From GCA-003244245 sp050699635 (GTDB taxonomy: Bacteria; Actinomycetota; Actinomycetes; Mycobacteriales; Pseudonocardiaceae): DNA of 64,000 bases. The first letter of the stretch is position 1, and each line of letters starts with the position of its first letter. A program made the translations under genes and the position numbers. The stretch lies in the NCBI GenBank assembly GCA_050699635.1, contig JBOHFK010000009.1:15493-79492 (forward strand), read 5' to 3'. Below, piece by piece: positions 24,479 to 32,656 of the stretch. The notes under the pieces were generated by a model. The model saw only the letters and a list, made by a program, of their open reading frames with translations, was not told the DNA's origin and did not search any database.

Positions 24479-24781
24479 ATGAACGCCATTCCGACCATGC
24501 CTCCCATCCATCCGGGTGAGGTGCTGATGCAGGAGTACTTGGAGCCACTTGCCGTCACCCAGCACCGGCTGGCTGTGGCGATCGGCGTCCCGCCGCGTCG
24601 CATCAACGAGATCGTGCACGGCAAGCGACGCATCAGCGCCGACACCGCCCTGCGGCTTGCCCGGTACTTCGGGACCACCGAGCGATTCTGGCTGAACCTC
24701 CAGGGTCGTTACGACCTGGAAGTCGAACGAGATCGTCTCGCGACCATCCTAGAAAACATTCGCCCGCTGGCCAGCGCTTGA
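24479..24781 (+). CDS. higA: HigA-family antitoxin (orphan)
   Basis: The 100-residue protein begins after an excellent GAGGAGG site. It is a HigA antitoxin: the Cro/C1-type HTH reads PPIHPGEVLMQEYLEPL, QHRLAVAIGVPPRRINEIVHGKRRIS and DTALRLARYFGTTERFWLNL, the diagnostic HigA ending. It would bind HigB and repress its own operon. The toxin gene in front is only a 25-codon remnant, so the antitoxin is now unpaired here. It may remain as a regulator or neutralise toxins encoded elsewhere. Confidence 0.9.
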   Translation: MNAIPTMPPIHPGEVLMQEYLEPLAVTQHRLAVAIGVPPRRINEIVHGKRRISADTALRLARYFGTTERFWLNLQGRYDLEVERDRLATILENIRPLASA

Positions 24782-24823
24782 TCAAGGAGACCCGACCCCA
24801 GGTTCACACCTGACTGGCTTGGG

Positions 24824-25582
24824 TTAGCCGGTGCCGTCTGGGTCGTCGGTGGCGGGCTGGGTACACAGCCGAACGCAGCATTCCGGCGGGTGCGGTGCCA
24901 GGACTGCCTGCACGGTGGTTGCTTGCAGGCCATGCAGGAATCCGGTGAGGAACGCGTGGTTGATCGCGCAGACGAGTTCCGGAGCCTTGGGAGTCAGCGG
25001 GTGGAAGGGACAGTTGCGCAACCGGACGGTGGTCGGGTTGTCGCGGGCTGGTTCGAAGCCGTACCTGGCCAAGACGCCCTCGGTTAAAGTCAGCGCCCGT
25101 TCCGCGCCCAGCCGGCCCGGGCGAACCCGGGCGCGCTCAGCCGCTCCCAGTTCGTCGCCGCGTTGCCTGGCCAGCCGCAGCGCGGCCTGCCGGATGTTCT
25201 CGTCGGCGCGTTGGTTCAGCACTGCGTCGAGCAGGATCTCGGCCAGCAAGTCATGCTGGTGCTCCGGGATGCTGATCCGCACGACCGCTTGGGTCGGTTG
25301 GTAGATCTTTGGTGTACGGCCGACCTTGCGCACCTGCCCGACGCGCTCGTGCGTCGCGTGCAGCAGACCAACCTCTACCAGTTTGTCCAGGTGGAACGCC
25401 GCGAGTTTGCGCGAAATCCCGACGTTGGCGGCGGCCTGCTCGCGGTTGACCGGCCCGAGGGAACGGCGAATGAAGCGATACAGCCGGCGGCGAAAGGGAT
25501 CGCTGAGGGCTGCTACCGCGGTCAGCGCCGCGACGCCCGGCGGCTCTTCGTGCAGGTCGTCGCCAGTCGGTGAAGGTTCCAC
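24824..25582 (-). CDS. Winged-helix regulator with C-terminal Cys cluster
   Basis: The 252-residue protein has an ArsR-like winged helix (about residues 15-90, LSDPFRRRLYRFIRRS to GISRKLAAFHLDKLVEVGLL) and a C-terminal sensor region with NCPFHPLTPKAPELVCAI and PPECCVRLC. The pattern CPFH-x-C with a distal CC resembles SufR-like and other predicted metal or Fe-S-sensing regulators. It is divergent from the damaged DUF2231 gene and the DUF4383 gene, which it may control. The ligand is inferred only from cysteine content. Confidence 0.75.
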   Translation of the reverse strand: MEPSPTGDDLHEEPPGVAALTAVAALSDPFRRRLYRFIRRSLGPVNREQAAANVGISRKLAAFHLDKLVEVGLLHATHERVGQVRKVGRTPKIYQPTQAVVRISIPEHQHDLLAEILLDAVLNQRADENIRQAALRLARQRGDELGAAERARVRPGRLGAERALTLTEGVLARYGFEPARDNPTTVRLRNCPFHPLTPKAPELVCAINHAFLTGFLHGLQATTVQAVLAPHPPECCVRLCTQPATDDPDGTG

Positions 25583-25763
25583 GCGTCCACGGTAACGACC
25601 ACCGCGCTGTCCGAAAACCGTTCTTACTTACGGCTGTTGACCTGTCTGTCGAATAAGACCAAACTATGTTCGTCAAACTTGGTGCCCGGAGGTGGTTGCC
25701 CCGCGGCGAACAGCGGCCGACACCCGCGTGAACACCGGCTTGCCACCCGAGAGGAGGCATGTC

Positions 25764-26197
25764 ATGCACAGCAAGGTCAACATCCGAGGGCACGGATCCA
25801 CATGGCGCTCAACGTGGCGGCGTTGGCGCTGTTCGTCATCAGCTTCGTTGCCTACTACCAGTACTGGACCGCGCCCGCTGAGGTCGGCTCAACACTGGGC
25901 ATCGTGCTGGCCACGATCGGCGTGGTGCTTACCGTCGCAGCAGGCTTCCAAGGCTGGGTCCTGATCCAACACCACCACATCGGGATCCAGCTGACACCCG
26001 ACCAGCAGCGTCTAGAGCGAGCGACACGGCCAACCACGCTGACCCGACCGCCGTGCACTCTGCGCGGTAGAGCGCAGGTGAGGGCAGCCTCACCGACGTT
26101 GCGGGATCGAGTCCCGGCGGTTGGGAATCGCCTGGCCAGAGCATCACAGTGGCACCGAGCAGTGTTATATCAACAGCAGGAATGCGGAGGAGATTGA
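25764..26197 (+). pseudogene. DUF2231-type membrane protein, deleted and frameshifted
   Basis: The start MHSKVNIRGH at ATG 25764 (GAGGAGG upstream) is the usual DUF2231 opening, but the frame then reads non-family residues. In the next frame, from about 25800, two membrane segments appear (LNVAALALFVISFVAYYQYW and LGIVLATIGVVLTVAAGFQG), matching the C-terminal half of DUF2231. The GHPxHP motif and the first two helices are missing. This implies an internal deletion of roughly 60-70 codons that also changed frame. Such proteins often carry a redox or haem-binding function; here it is probably lost. Confidence 0.65.
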
Positions 26198-26198
26198 C

Positions 26199-26669
26199 AT
26201 GGTGCTTAGTCCAGAAGACAAGTTCGGTATCAAGGTCCAGAACAGGGGGGGCAGGTCGATTGAGCAGACCTATTCGATGATCGCTGGAAGCGTCTACATA
26301 GTCGGCGGGATCATTGGGTTTTTCATCACCGGCTGGAGCAACTTCACCGAGATGACGGGCCGTGAGCTGTTCGGGATCTTCATGTTGAATCCCTTCCACA
26401 ACATCGTGCACATCGGGCTCGGCGCGTTCTGGCTGCTGGCGGCGTTCGCGCTCACCCAGGCCGGCACCGAGGGCGTGAACATTGCGATCGGTGGCGTCTA
26501 CGCGCTGGCCACCGTCTTGGGCATCCTGGGCTACTTTTCCTTGCTGTCCATCCCTGGTGGTGTCGGCGTCGGGGACAACTGGCTGCACCTGGTGACCGCT
26601 GTGGTGACACTGATAGTCGGCAGCGGCCTACTCAGCTCAATGGGCAGCCGTCAAACCGCTGCCGCCTAG
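26199..26669 (+). CDS. DUF4383 family membrane protein
   Basis: The 156-residue protein begins MVLSPEDKFGIKVQNRGG after GCGGAGG and has four hydrophobic helices. The conserved parts are NPFHNIVHIGLGAFWL and the last-helix GDNWLHLVTAVV, both characteristic of DUF4383. The family is of unknown function and widespread in actinobacteria, often near stress genes. The ATG starts 2 bp after the end of the frame containing the broken DUF2231 gene, which suggests a former two-gene membrane operon. Confidence 0.85.
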   Translation: MVLSPEDKFGIKVQNRGGRSIEQTYSMIAGSVYIVGGIIGFFITGWSNFTEMTGRELFGIFMLNPFHNIVHIGLGAFWLLAAFALTQAGTEGVNIAIGGVYALATVLGILGYFSLLSIPGGVGVGDNWLHLVTAVVTLIVGSGLLSSMGSRQTAAA

Positions 26670-26725
26670 ACGGGGTAGCGAGCACGATCCCCGTGTCGTG
26701 CCCGGCAAACCTCTCCGGAAAGCGT

Positions 26726-26783
26726 ATTCAGCGGGCTCAGCGGGGTTATTCGGGTGCTGTTCACCCCGCTGAGCCCGCTGAAT
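26726..26783. terminator. 20-bp-arm hairpin after DUF4383
   Basis: Arms 26726-26745 and 26764-26783 are perfectly complementary with an 18-base loop, 57 bp after the stop. The right arm and following bases (26763-26788) recur exactly at 27204-27229 in a copy whose left arm is partly deleted. Confidence 0.75.
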
Positions 26784-26980
26784 GCGGGTCAGAGCTCGCC
26801 GAGGATCAGGGCGCCCGCTAACCGGCAATCGGCACGGCGGTAGCTGGGGCGCCGGTGATGGGCTCGGTGTGGCTGGCTGTACCGTTGTCGATCGTTCCGT
26901 GGGAACCTGTTTCGGTACCGTTGACCCTTGCGTCCCTGGCCCGCAGCCACTACCGATCACGGACCGAACGTAGCGGGCCC

Positions 26981-27039
26981 TGGCACCAGATCCACGCCGG
27001 GCTGCATGGGGCCGGTGCTAGACGCGCCGAGGGCTGACG
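26981..27039 (+). pseudogene. 3' fragment of the WHQIH-tail gene family
   Basis: Fifty of 59 bases match the end of the intact gene at 29737-29795. The fragment encodes WHQIHAGLHGAGARRAEG and a stop, against WHQIHAALHTAGAVRAED in the intact gene. The upstream gene body is absent. Confidence 0.7.
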
Positions 27040-27203
27040 CTGCAGCCTGCCGCGCGACGGTGCAGGTGGTGTCCTATTGGCCGCTTTGACGTCAGATGCG
27101 AACTTTTGGAGCGCCGGACCGCCAAAAGGCTCCACTTGACGGCCCGCGTAAGCGACAGGTCCACAACCCTGTCCAGCAAAGCGGGCTTATCCGGGTGCCG
27201 TTT

Positions 27204-27229
27204 ACCCCGCTGAGCCCGCTGAATGCGGG
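27204..27229. repeat. Second copy of the DUF4383 hairpin right arm
   Basis: This is identical over 26 bp to 26763-26788. The neighbouring left part (27181-27203) resembles 26731-26762 with a 9-bp deletion, so the stem is damaged. Confidence 0.75.
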
Positions 27230-27234
27230 CCGGG

Positions 27235-27434
27235 TCAGAGGTCTCCGGTGCGGATGGCGGTGGTGAAGGTGATCCAGGCGGTGGGGGGATGATCAGGGCG
27301 GGGCCCCGGGGGTTCTTGGAGTCCCGGATGGCGCGGCGCCCGCCGTCGAGGTCGGCGACCTCCACGCAGTTCGCTTGGCCGTTGCTGCGGCTGCTCTTGC
27401 GCCAGGTGGCGCTGGACAGGTCGGTTGTGCTCAC
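27235..27434 (-). pseudogene. DUF397 protein, frameshifted paralogue
   Basis: From GTG 27434 the protein reads STTDLSSATWRKSSRSNGQ and ANCVEVADLDGG, a typical DUF397 start, but a C-run (the six G bases at 27283-27288 on the plus strand) is one base short of what the frame needs. Adding it restores the family ending PPTAWITFTTAIRTGDL and a stop at 27235. As written, the frame runs on to 27018 with a Pro-rich non-family tail. DUF397 proteins partner XRE-DUF5753 regulators. The intact paralogue lies 214 bp upstream. Confidence 0.78.
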
Positions 27435-27536
27435 GTTTCCCACTCCTTCGCAACACGAGTAGTCGACTGATGGGCCGTCCATCCGCTGATGCGGCGGTGC
27501 GGCTCACGAGCGGGCACCGTCAAGGGTGCCCGTAGA

Positions 27537-27593
27537 TCACGGATTGGGTGCCTGAGATGACCATATATGTCACCGCAGGCACCCAACCCGTGA
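27537..27593. terminator. Hairpin between the two DUF397 genes
   Basis: Arms 27537-27554 and 27576-27593 pair at 17 of 18 positions. A smaller perfect hairpin (GGGCACC/GGTGCCC, 27512-27531) lies beside it. It separates the intact XRE-DUF397 unit from the damaged paralogue. Confidence 0.6.
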
Positions 27594-27647
27594 TTAACCG
27601 GAACCGGTCCGGCGGCCGCAATGGCTGCTGGGGCGCGGTATGCGCGG

Positions 27648-27851
27648 TCAGTCGAACTCACCGGTGCGGATGGCGGCGGTGAAGCCGGCCCACGCGGTGG
27701 GAGGGACGATCAGGGCGGCGGCGGTAGGGTTCTTGGAGTCCCGAACCGCGCGGTGGCCGCCATCGAGATCGGCGACCTCCACGCAGTTTGACTGCCCGTT
27801 GCTGCGGCTGCTCTTGCGCCAGGCGGCGCTGGACAGGTCGATCGTACTCAC
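27648..27851 (-). CDS. DUF397 domain protein
   Basis: The 67-residue protein begins STIDLSSAAWRKSSRSNGQ and contains CVEVADLDGGHRAVRDSKN and PPTAWAGFTAAIRTGEF, the complete DUF397 consensus (W-x-KSS-S, CVEVA, RDSK, W-x-F). Its GTG overlaps the stop of the XRE regulator in GTGA, so the two are translated together. In Streptomyces such pairs (the WhiJ type) act as a regulator and a small modulator that influence development and antibiotic production, somewhat like toxin-antitoxin units. The direct function here is inferred from that family. Confidence 0.9.
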   Translation of the reverse strand: MSTIDLSSAAWRKSSRSNGQSNCVEVADLDGGHRAVRDSKNPTAAALIVPPTAWAGFTAAIRTGEFD

Positions 27852-28738
27852 TTTCCTAGCTCCCTTGTCACTTGAGTGATCAGCTTCTGGGAGGCCCTCT
27901 CGTCCAGAGAGCACTCCCAGATGTTGGTGAACGCGGTGTTGTATCGCTCGACTTCGTGCGGTCTGTCCAGGTACAGGTCTCCGGTGAAACCATCGACGTA
28001 GACCGTGGGTGGCTCGGTGTCCTGGCCGTTGCCGTTGAGCGGGAACCGCAGCATCACGAACGGCCCGGACATGATGCCGTGGTGCAGCCCGGCGCCGAAG
28101 GGCACCACCCGGAGCGACACGGTGGGCAACTCGCTGACTTCTACCAGTCGCTTGAGCTGGCCACGCGCGGCTTCCTCGCCACCGACCGGGCGGTGCAGAA
28201 TGGCCTCGTTGAGGACCACGTCGAATACCGGGGTGTGGGTGACCCTGGTCAGCAGCGTTTGGCGCTCAAGGCGGACGTGCACCCGTCGTTCGATTTCGGC
28301 GTCGTCGACGCCCGGATTGTCCGCTCGGATCACCGAACGGGCGTAGTCCTCGGTCTGGAACAGGCCGGGCACCAGCTCGGACTCGTACCAGCTGAAGTGG
28401 GACGCGGCCTCTTCCAGCCCGATGTAGACGTCGAATCCTTCCGGGATGACATTGCCGTAGGAGTGCCACCAGCCGCGGGCCTTGGTCTCCTTGGCCAGGC
28501 CCATCAGCGCCTCGGTGATGTCGGTCGGTGCGCCGTAGACCTTGCACATGGCCTCTACGTCGAGGCTACGCAGGGAGGTCTGGCCGGTCTCGATGCGCCA
28601 GATCTTGGCCTCGGACCACTCCAGTTGCGCGGCCGCCGCGCGCACGGTGAGCCGTGATTTGTTGCGCAGGTCGCGCAGGTACCGGCCGAGCTGCCGGCGG
28701 GGCACGGTCGACCCCGTCGTCGTGATGGCCTCGGTCAT
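27848..28738 (-). CDS. XRE-family regulator with DUF5753 domain
   Basis: The 296-residue protein has an N-terminal Cro/C1 HTH (RRQLGRYLRDLRNKSRLTVR and AAQLEWSEAKIWRIETGQ) and the DUF5753 C-terminal domain with FSWYESELVPGLFQTEDYAR, VVLNEAILHRPVGG and LPTVSLRVVPFGAGLHHG. This is the standard WhiJ-like architecture. It is coupled to the DUF397 gene that follows. It probably represses its own promoter and is tuned by the DUF397 protein. Many paralogues are usual in one genome, so the regulon cannot be guessed. Confidence 0.92.
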   Translation of the reverse strand: MTEAITTTGSTVPRRQLGRYLRDLRNKSRLTVRAAAAQLEWSEAKIWRIETGQTSLRSLDVEAMCKVYGAPTDITEALMGLAKETKARGWWHSYGNVIPEGFDVYIGLEEAASHFSWYESELVPGLFQTEDYARSVIRADNPGVDDAEIERRVHVRLERQTLLTRVTHTPVFDVVLNEAILHRPVGGEEAARGQLKRLVEVSELPTVSLRVVPFGAGLHHGIMSGPFVMLRFPLNGNGQDTEPPTVYVDGFTGDLYLDRPHEVERYNTAFTNIWECSLDERASQKLITQVTRELGK

Positions 28739-29007
28739 CGTCCACCTCTCTCACCGTGAGGGAATTCTACACCCGGAATGAAAGCATTCGCGGGCCCGTT
28801 TCAGAATGAGTTAACCATGTTGAGTAGTCATCACGGAATATTTAAGATGAAAGCTTGCATTTTGGCGTGTCGCGGTGTTTGACTCCGCCCAGCCCCGAGA
28901 GCCGCATTCACCACCGCGTGCGAAGGGGTCATGGCTGGACCGGCGACGCCCCGACGCCAAGTCGCCGGTCCGGCCATTCCAACGGGCGAGCGATAAGGGG
29001 ACCCCAG

Positions 29008-29793
29008 ATGTGTCCAGCACAGCCGGGACCTCGATCACGCCCCGGAAGGCAGGATCCGGCGCTGGACGGACCTGGTCCCGCCGGCTCCGCCACGGCGTCC
29101 ACCAGCGGCGACGGCCACCGCCCGCACCTCCCCCGCAACCGGCGGGCCGGGGCCGTCGCCTTTCCCGGCCCGACCAGCCACAACGCCCCAGCACAGCGGC
29201 ACCCGAGCGAACTCGCTACCGGCGCCGGCGCGGCCGATCCCGCCCTGGCGCCGCTCCCGCTGACCGGAGACCTCTACGACTGGATGGCGCTGCGACGGGT
29301 CAGTGGCGGCGGCATCGCCAGGACGGGCGATCACTGGCTGGAGCACGGCCATCGGATACCGAGCTACATCGCCGACGCGCTCGGCGGGTTGTGCGACAAC
29401 GGTGCGGTGGCGCTGGCCGAGCTGGACGTGTGGGGCATGCGACGGGCGGCGCTGACCAACGCCGGGACCGTCCGATATCGGCAGCTGTGCCGGCAACGCA
29501 ACACAGCGCGGCCGCGACCCACACCAGTCGTGCCGTGGCTAGCTGATCATCCGCACGCCCGGAACGTGGTCCAGTCGGTCTGGGACACGCTTGCTGAGCT
29601 GCAACGAGCCGGCCATCACCCGGGGCCCATCGGTGCGCTGCGGCGGGTCCTGACCCACCATCAGCCCACCCCGGCGGGCCGATGCCGCGCCTGCCGACGC
29701 TGGAGATGCCGTCGCCGTCGCTTCCCCTGCATCGTGTGGCACCAGATCCACGCCGCCCTGCACACGGCCGGTGCTGTGCGCGCCGAGGACTGA
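29008..29793 (+). CDS. Uncharacterised protein with WHQIH C-terminal motif
   Basis: I do not recognise a named family in this 261-residue protein. ATG 29008 has AAGGGGA upstream. The N-terminal 80 residues are Pro/Arg/Gly-rich and likely disordered. A folded middle reads LTGDLYDWMALRRVSGGGIA and ADHPHARNVVQSVWDTLAEL. The C-terminus has CRACRRWRC, a run of arginines, then FPCIVWHQIHAALHTAGAVRAED, a possible Cys-rich nucleic-acid-binding tail. The last 59 bp are repeated as an isolated fragment at 26981-27039, on the far side of the XRE/DUF397 genes. A relation to those regulators is possible from position only. Confidence 0.55.
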   Translation: MCPAQPGPRSRPGRQDPALDGPGPAGSATASTSGDGHRPHLPRNRRAGAVAFPGPTSHNAPAQRHPSELATGAGAADPALAPLPLTGDLYDWMALRRVSGGGIARTGDHWLEHGHRIPSYIADALGGLCDNGAVALAELDVWGMRRAALTNAGTVRYRQLCRQRNTARPRPTPVVPWLADHPHARNVVQSVWDTLAELQRAGHHPGPIGALRRVLTHHQPTPAGRCRACRRWRCRRRRFPCIVWHQIHAALHTAGAVRAED

Positions 29794-29904
29794 CGTCGTC
29801 ATGCTCCTGCGGGTCCCGCTGGGCGGGTGTCCGGGGCACCGATGCATAACAGCGTTCAAACAGGGGTACTTCGCTGTATCGATCTTAAGCGAGGAGCAGC
29901 GATC

Positions 29905-30132
29905 ATGGTTAAGGATCATGGGCCGAGCATCAAGGACGACAAGCAGTATGAGGGTCTGCGGAAGAAGGGGATGAGTAAGGAGCGCGCAGCGCGAATTGCC
30001 AACGATCCCGGCTCGTCATCCAAGGGTGGCAAGGCGTCAGGTTCGGGCAAGAAGAACACTGATTCCTCGCAGGGCGGGACCAAGGCGCAGAAGGCGGCCG
30101 CAGGACGCAAGGGTGGGAAGAAGAGTCACTGA
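29905..30132 (+). CDS. Small lysine-rich DUF7218-like protein
   Basis: The 75-residue protein starts at ATG 29905 with GAGGAG upstream: MVKDHGPSIKDDKQYEGLRK then KGMSKERAARIANDPG. The conserved first half (PSIKDDxxYExLRxxGxSKExAARIAN) matches short actinobacterial proteins of unknown function. The second half is Lys/Gly/Ser-rich. It is strongly basic and may bind nucleic acid. Genes of this type often precede stress-type short-chain dehydrogenases, and here a truncated one follows after 81 bp. Confidence 0.8.
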   Translation: MVKDHGPSIKDDKQYEGLRKKGMSKERAARIANDPGSSSKGGKASGSGKKNTDSSQGGTKAQKAAAGRKGGKKSH

Positions 30133-30213
30133 GAGTCCAGTATCGACGTGTGAGTCCCCGGCATCCCTGGCGGGGAGGCCCGTTCCGGCTGAATTTTCGG
30201 ATCAGGAGGCGGT

Positions 30214-31020
30214 ATGTCCACCGGTCGTGACCAGTTCACGCAGCAAGACCCCCGCGATCAGCATGCCAGCCCTGGCAGTGGCGATCGAACCGTGACCTAT
30301 CCGGGTGCCACCCGCGAACTGGATGTCCGCCCCGACCACGGTGAGAACACCTACCGGGGCAGCGGCAGGCTCGAAGGCAAGAAAACGATCGTCACCGGCG
30401 GCGATTCCGGTATCGGTCGGGCAGTTGCGCTCGCTTTCGCACGAGAGGGAGCCGACGTGCTCATCTCACATCTGGTGAGCGAGCGGGAGGACGCCGAGGA
30501 GACCCTCCGGCTGGTGCGAGACGCCGGCCGAACTGCCGTGAACGTCCCCGGGGACCTCCGGGAGGAGGACCAGTGCCGCCGCATCATCGACCGCGCTGTC
30601 GCCGAATTCGGACAGATCGACGTCCTGGTGTCCAACGCGGGCTACCAGATGTCGCATGACCATGGGATCTTCGACATCAGCAACGAGAACTTCGACCGGG
30701 TCTTCAAGACCAATGTCTACGCGCTGTTCTGGCTGGTCAAGGCCGCGATTCCGCACATGAAGCCCGGCTCATCGATCATCACGACCTCCTCGGTGCAGGC
30801 ATTTAACCCCTCACCGCACCTGCTCGACTACGCAACCTCGAAAGCGGCCATCGTCAACTTCACCAAGGGACTCGGCGGCCGCCCAGCAGAGCCAGCGACC
30901 GGCACGGCGCACCAGCGGAGTTGCGCCAGTACAGAGCGCCTTCCGCGGGCATGGTCACCCGCCGCGCACAATGATCGCGCAGGACCGCGTCGATCTCCGC
31001 CACGACATCGATTCCGGTAG
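30214..31020 (+). pseudogene. Long-N-terminus SDR oxidoreductase, 3' truncated
   Basis: The frame opens as a general-stress-type short-chain dehydrogenase with a 50-residue leader, the NAD-binding TGGDSGIGRAVALAFAREGA, the NAG motif (VSNAGY), the catalytic Ser (TSSVQAF) and DYATSKAAIVNFTKGL. It then departs at about 30880. The last about 45 codons are antisense to the ornithine-cyclodeaminase-like fragment. The C-terminal third, with the substrate loop and the PGPxWTPL segment, is missing. A deletion that also truncated the convergent neighbour explains both. Any product is probably inactive. Confidence 0.85.
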
Positions 31021-31069
31021 CGCAGCGGAGCACCGTGGAACGGTCCAGGAACAACAGATCCTCGGTCAT
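30860..31069 (-). pseudogene. SbnB/ornithine cyclodeaminase-like N-terminal fragment
   Basis: TEDLLFLDRSTVLRCATGID, EIDAVLRDHCARRVTMPAEG and WRNSAGAPCRSLALLGG match the first 60 residues of SbnB-type enzymes (normally about 340 residues). The ATG overlaps the stop of the sbnA-like gene. The sequence then runs into the truncated SDR. SbnB oxidises N-(carboxyaminoethyl)glutamate to give 2,3-diaminopropionate. Confidence 0.75.
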
Positions 31070-32100
31070 CAGGAACCGATCCTAGTCGAGGGCACGGCGT
31101 GTACCTGCTGCGTTACCCGCGCTCGGGGTTGGAGACACGGTGCAAAGTTGGCGCGCCGCCAGGAGGCGGAGTAGATCGTGTTCACATAGCGGTCCCCACC
31201 GTCGGGGCAGATCACCGCGAGATCGGTCTCGTCGTGACCACCCTCCAGGCGGCGCAGAGCCGCCGCGATCGCTGCTCCCGAGCTGCCGCCGACCTGGATG
31301 CCCGTCTGATCCGCCAGCCACAGGCAGGCGCTGACGGCGTCGGCCGCCGAGACGACCTCCCGCGCTGCCGGCGGCTCCGACGACAGGAAGCTCGACGGCC
31401 GGCTGGCGCCGATTCCCGGAAGGATGCGTTCGCCCGGGACCCCCTCGCCAAGGGCAACGGACCCCTCCACGTCGACACCGACGACCTGCCAGGGCAAGTC
31501 GTGGCTCCGATTGAACTGGAGGAAACCCGCCAGCGTGCCCCCGGTCGAGACGGCCACCAGCACCGTGGCTCGCCCGGGCACCTGGCGCAACAGCTCGGGG
31601 GCCGTTCCGTCCCGGTGCGCCTGCGGGTTGGCCGGGTTGCCGTACTGGTTGGTCCAGACCAACCTGGGCCGAGCACGTAACTGCTCCTGCACATGGGCCA
31701 ACCGGTTAAGCAGGTAGCCACCCCGACCATCAGAGCGGTCGATCATCACGATCTGGGCGCCGTGGCGACGCATGCTGTCCAACGCGACCGGACTGGTGCG
31801 CGGATCCACCACAGCGGTGAACGGGACACCGTTGCGCGAACAGATCGCCGCGAGCGATATTCCCAAGTTTCCCGAGGTTGACTCGATGACTCCCTCAGCG
31901 AAGTCCACCTGCTCCCGTACCGACCTCCACAGGGCCAACGCTGTCCGGTCCTTCAGCGAGCCGTGCGGACCGTGACTTTCCAACTTCAGCCAGAGGTTCC
32001 CCCGGATCCCGCTCATCTCCACGCCAAGAGCGATCACCGGAGTCGTACCTTCCCGCCGATCACCGTCATTCGCCTCAATCGGCATCCGCACACGCTCCAT
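31069..32100 (-). CDS. SbnA-like PLP synthase (2,3-diaminopropionate pathway)
   Basis: The 343-residue cysteine-synthase-fold enzyme has the PLP lysine at Lys50 (HGSLKDRTAL), the substrate loop ESTSGNLGISLA, TGGTLAGF and the terminal SSGAAIAAAL. Its direct coupling (ATGA) to an SbnB-like gene points to the SbnA role: joining O-phosphoserine and glutamate on the way to diaminopropionate, used in siderophores and peptide antibiotics. Since SbnB is truncated, the pathway is broken here. Start choice is ATG 32100; ATG 32085 is an alternative. A cysteine or cystathionine synthase role is the other possibility. Confidence 0.8.
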   Translation of the reverse strand: MERVRMPIEANDGDRREGTTPVIALGVEMSGIRGNLWLKLESHGPHGSLKDRTALALWRSVREQVDFAEGVIESTSGNLGISLAAICSRNGVPFTAVVDPRTSPVALDSMRRHGAQIVMIDRSDGRGGYLLNRLAHVQEQLRARPRLVWTNQYGNPANPQAHRDGTAPELLRQVPGRATVLVAVSTGGTLAGFLQFNRSHDLPWQVVGVDVEGSVALGEGVPGERILPGIGASRPSSFLSSEPPAAREVVSAADAVSACLWLADQTGIQVGGSSGAAIAAALRRLEGGHDETDLAVICPDGGDRYVNTIYSASWRRANFAPCLQPRARVTQQVHAVPSTRIGS

Positions 32101-32223
32101 CGCTGACGTCGCTCTCGGCCTCGAACTCCCGAAGCTACGGTCAGGGTCACTACTCCGCAGTGTGAGTGGGCTGGGAGAACGACGCCAGCGCCCGCTGATC
32201 GCTTTCGCGCGTACCGTGCGGTG

Positions 32224-32625
32224 ATGAGCATTAACGTAACGCTGCCGCAGCTGGCGGAGACCCTGACGCGGTACGGCTTCGCATACCTGTTGACGATCGG
32301 GGACGATGCGCGACCGCACGTTGTGGCCGTGGCTACCACGCTGGTGAACGAGACAGTGCTCGTGACGGACCTGGGTCGCCGGACACGAGCCAACGTCGCC
32401 GCTCGCCCGCCGGTCACGCTGGTGTGGCCGCCCGCGAATCCGAACGACTACTCATTGATCGTGGACGGCGTGGGATTGATGCGGGACGACGAGCTCGCCG
32501 TCGCCCCTTCCCGGGCGGTGCTGCACCGGCCTGCACCACCCCAGCCCGTCACGATCGTCGATGGCTGCGAGTCGGACTGCGTCGAACTGCCCGCCGTCGC
32601 CGCGGAGATCGCGAACAGCCCCTGA
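32224..32625 (+). CDS. Pyridoxamine 5'-phosphate oxidase-like flavin-fold protein
   Basis: The 133-residue protein reads MSINVTLPQLAETLTRYGFAYLLTIGDDARPHVVAV and so on: a split-barrel FMN- or F420-binding fold with the opening strand pair (FAYLLTIGDDARPHVVAV, residues about 19-36) and ARPPVTLVWPP. Small members of this family lack enzyme assignments. It starts at GTG 32221 or ATG 32224, transcribed away from the sbnA-like gene. The length is that of single-domain members. Cofactor and substrate are unknown. Confidence 0.75.
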   Translation: MSINVTLPQLAETLTRYGFAYLLTIGDDARPHVVAVATTLVNETVLVTDLGRRTRANVAARPPVTLVWPPANPNDYSLIVDGVGLMRDDELAVAPSRAVLHRPAPPQPVTIVDGCESDCVELPAVAAEIANSP

Positions 32626-32656
32626 CCGCGGATGAGCCGCAGGGGCGGCGTGGCAG

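Noticed and set aside
26095..26130. A tRNA T-arm-like hairpin (CGGGATCGAGTCCCG)
   Set aside because: No acceptor, D or anticodon arms could be assembled around it and there is no CCA end.
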